From Marinobacter lutaoensis (GTDB lineage Bacteria > Pseudomonadota > Gammaproteobacteria > Pseudomonadales > Oleiphilaceae), in the NCBI RefSeq assembly GCF_001981305.1, contig NZ_MSCW01000007.1, positions 248,001 to 312,000 of the forward strand: DNA of 64,000 bases. The letters are read 5' to 3'. Shown here in pieces: positions 63,058 to 64,000 of this stretch (its first letter is position 1; each line of letters starts with the position of its first letter). The position numbers and the translations under genes were made by a program. The notes under the pieces were generated by a model, which had not been told where the DNA came from, ran no database searches, and saw only the letters and a program-made list of their open reading frames with translations.

Positions 63058-64000
63058 TCAGCTCTGCACCGGGTTCGGTTTGTTGCGGTCGATGCCGTAC
63101 TTGCGCATGGCTTCGAGGACCCGCTCCTTGTCGACCTCACCGTCCTTCGCCAGGGCGGAAAGCGCCGTCACGGTCACGTAGTAGCGGTCCACCTCGAAGA
63201 AGTGACGCAGTTTTTCCCGGGTGTCGCTGCGGCCGAAGCCATCGGTGCCCAGCGTGAGGTAGGTTTTCGGGATGTACGCCCGCAGCTGTTCGGAGTGCAG
63301 CTTGATGTAGTCGGTGGAGGACACCACCGGTCCCGGCTGGTTTTCCAGACACTGGGTCACGTACGGCTTCTTGGGGTTGTCGTCCGGGTGCAGGAGGTTC
63401 CAGCGATGGGCGTGCTGGCCGTCGCGGGCCAGCTCGTTGTAGCTGGTGACGCTCCAGACGTCGGACGCCACGCCCCAGTCATCCTTCAGCAACTGAGCGG
63501 CGGCACGCACTTCGTTCATGATCGCGCCGGAGCCGAGCAGCTGAACCCGGGGCGCTTTCTTACGGCCTTTCACCTCGACCGACTCGAACTTGTACATGCC
63601 ACGGATGATGCCGTCCTCGCAGCCTTCGGGCATGGCCGGCTGCTCGTAGTTCTCGTTCTCCACCGTCAGGTAGTAGAAGACGTTCCGGTTCTCCTCGAAC
63701 ATCTCCTTCATGCCGTGCCGGATCACCACGGCCAGCTCGTAGGCGTAGGCGGGATCGTAGGCCTTGCAGTTGGGGATGGTGTTGGCCAGCACGTGGCTGT
63801 GACCGTCCTGGTGCTGCAAACCCTCGCCGTTGAGGGTGGTGCGGCCGGCGGTGCCGCCGATCAGGAACCCGCGAGCCTGGATGTCGCCGGAGGCCCAGGC
63901 CAGATCCCCCACCCGCTGGAAGCCGAACATCGAATAGAAGATGTAGAACGGAATCAGCGGGAAGTTGTTGGTGCTGTAGGAGGTCGCCGCCGCCATCCAG
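63058..64000 (-). CDS. aceE: Pyruvate dehydrogenase E1 component (N-terminal part outside window)
   Basis: The C-terminal 314 residues or so of the homodimeric thiamine diphosphate-dependent E1. Visible family sequences are YIFYSMFGFQRVGDLAWASGDIQARGFLIGGTAGRTTLNGEGLQHQDGHSHVLANTIPNC, then YYLTVENENYEQPAMPEG and TDGFGRSDTREKLRHFFEVDRYYVTVTALSALA. The frame stays open to the window edge. It decarboxylates pyruvate and acetylates the lipoyl groups of AceF. Confidence 0.96.
   Translation of the reverse strand, partial: WMAAATSYSTNNFPLIPFYIFYSMFGFQRVGDLAWASGDIQARGFLIGGTAGRTTLNGEGLQHQDGHSHVLANTIPNCKAYDPAYAYELAVVIRHGMKEMFEENRNVFYYLTVENENYEQPAMPEGCEDGIIRGMYKFESVEVKGRKKAPRVQLLGSGAIMNEVRAAAQLLKDDWGVASDVWSVTSYNELARDGQHAHRWNLLHPDDNPKKPYVTQCLENQPGPVVSSTDYIKLHSEQLRAYIPKTYLTLGTDGFGRSDTREKLRHFFEVDRYYVTVTALSALAKDGEVDKERVLEAMRKYGIDRNKPNPVQS

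Overview
The window is chromosomal DNA from a gammaproteobacterium. Evidence is the pairing of yibN-secB (minus) with a divergent gpmI-envC-ctpA-yibQ block, the AruF/AruG two-gene arginine succinyltransferase, the Pseudomonas-type FruB triple-domain PTS protein, and the two-lipoyl AceF. GC content is high and genes are closely packed, often with ATGA or 1-bp overlaps. A marine or halophilic Marinobacter-like or Pseudomonas-like relative fits best, but genus cannot be fixed by reading. I saw no insertion sequence, prophage, integrase or CRISPR array.

Layout. 1-3.6 kb: end of cca, folM-like pteridine reductase, thiolase, trmL. 3.5-10.5 kb (minus): a heme-uptake operon hmuRYSTUV under a Fur-box-like site. 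10.6-16.9 kb: secB and a YibN-like protein (minus), divergent from gpmI-envC-ctpA-yibQ. 16.9-20.3 kb (minus): hisBHAF and a SRPBCC protein. 20.5-24.3 kb: AsmA-family protein, mutY, yggX, tRNA-Phe. 24.4-28.5 kb: thioesterase, NYN/LOTUS-like protein, two small unknown genes, an orphan ParA-like ATPase, a LysE exporter and a DUF4124 protein. 28.6-37.4 kb: a TRAP transporter plus glycolate oxidase operon (dctPQM-glcG-glcDEF, minus), divergent from a GntR/FadR-type regulator, with two copies of a TGGT-N3-ACCA operator between them. 37.4-52.9 kb: arginine/ornithine-type ABC importer plus astE (plus), an RND efflux pair with divergent TetR, then astC-aruF-aruG-astD-astB (minus). 53.2-61.0 kb: a DcaP-like porin, cra, and fruBKA behind a Cra-like operator. 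61.4-64 kb: aceF and the end of aceE (minus).

The most unusual item lies between fruA and aceF (61.09-61.37 kb): a near-consensus sigma-54 promoter (GG-N10-GC) followed by a 49-nt leader with a perfect 7-bp hairpin showing a GGGAG loop, a well-spaced Shine-Dalgarno sequence and a 36-codon ORF whose product ends in an aromatic tail (HDYFDWMFFAN). It is closed by a strong hairpin shared with aceEF. I do not recognise the peptide. It may be an undescribed sigma-54-controlled small protein or a dual-function RNA.

Metabolically the region combines iron/heme capture, glycolate (or related 2-hydroxyacid) uptake and oxidation, the AST arginine catabolic route, PTS fructose use and pyruvate dehydrogenase. 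Several transport operons carry their own local regulator (GlcC-like, TetR, Cra).
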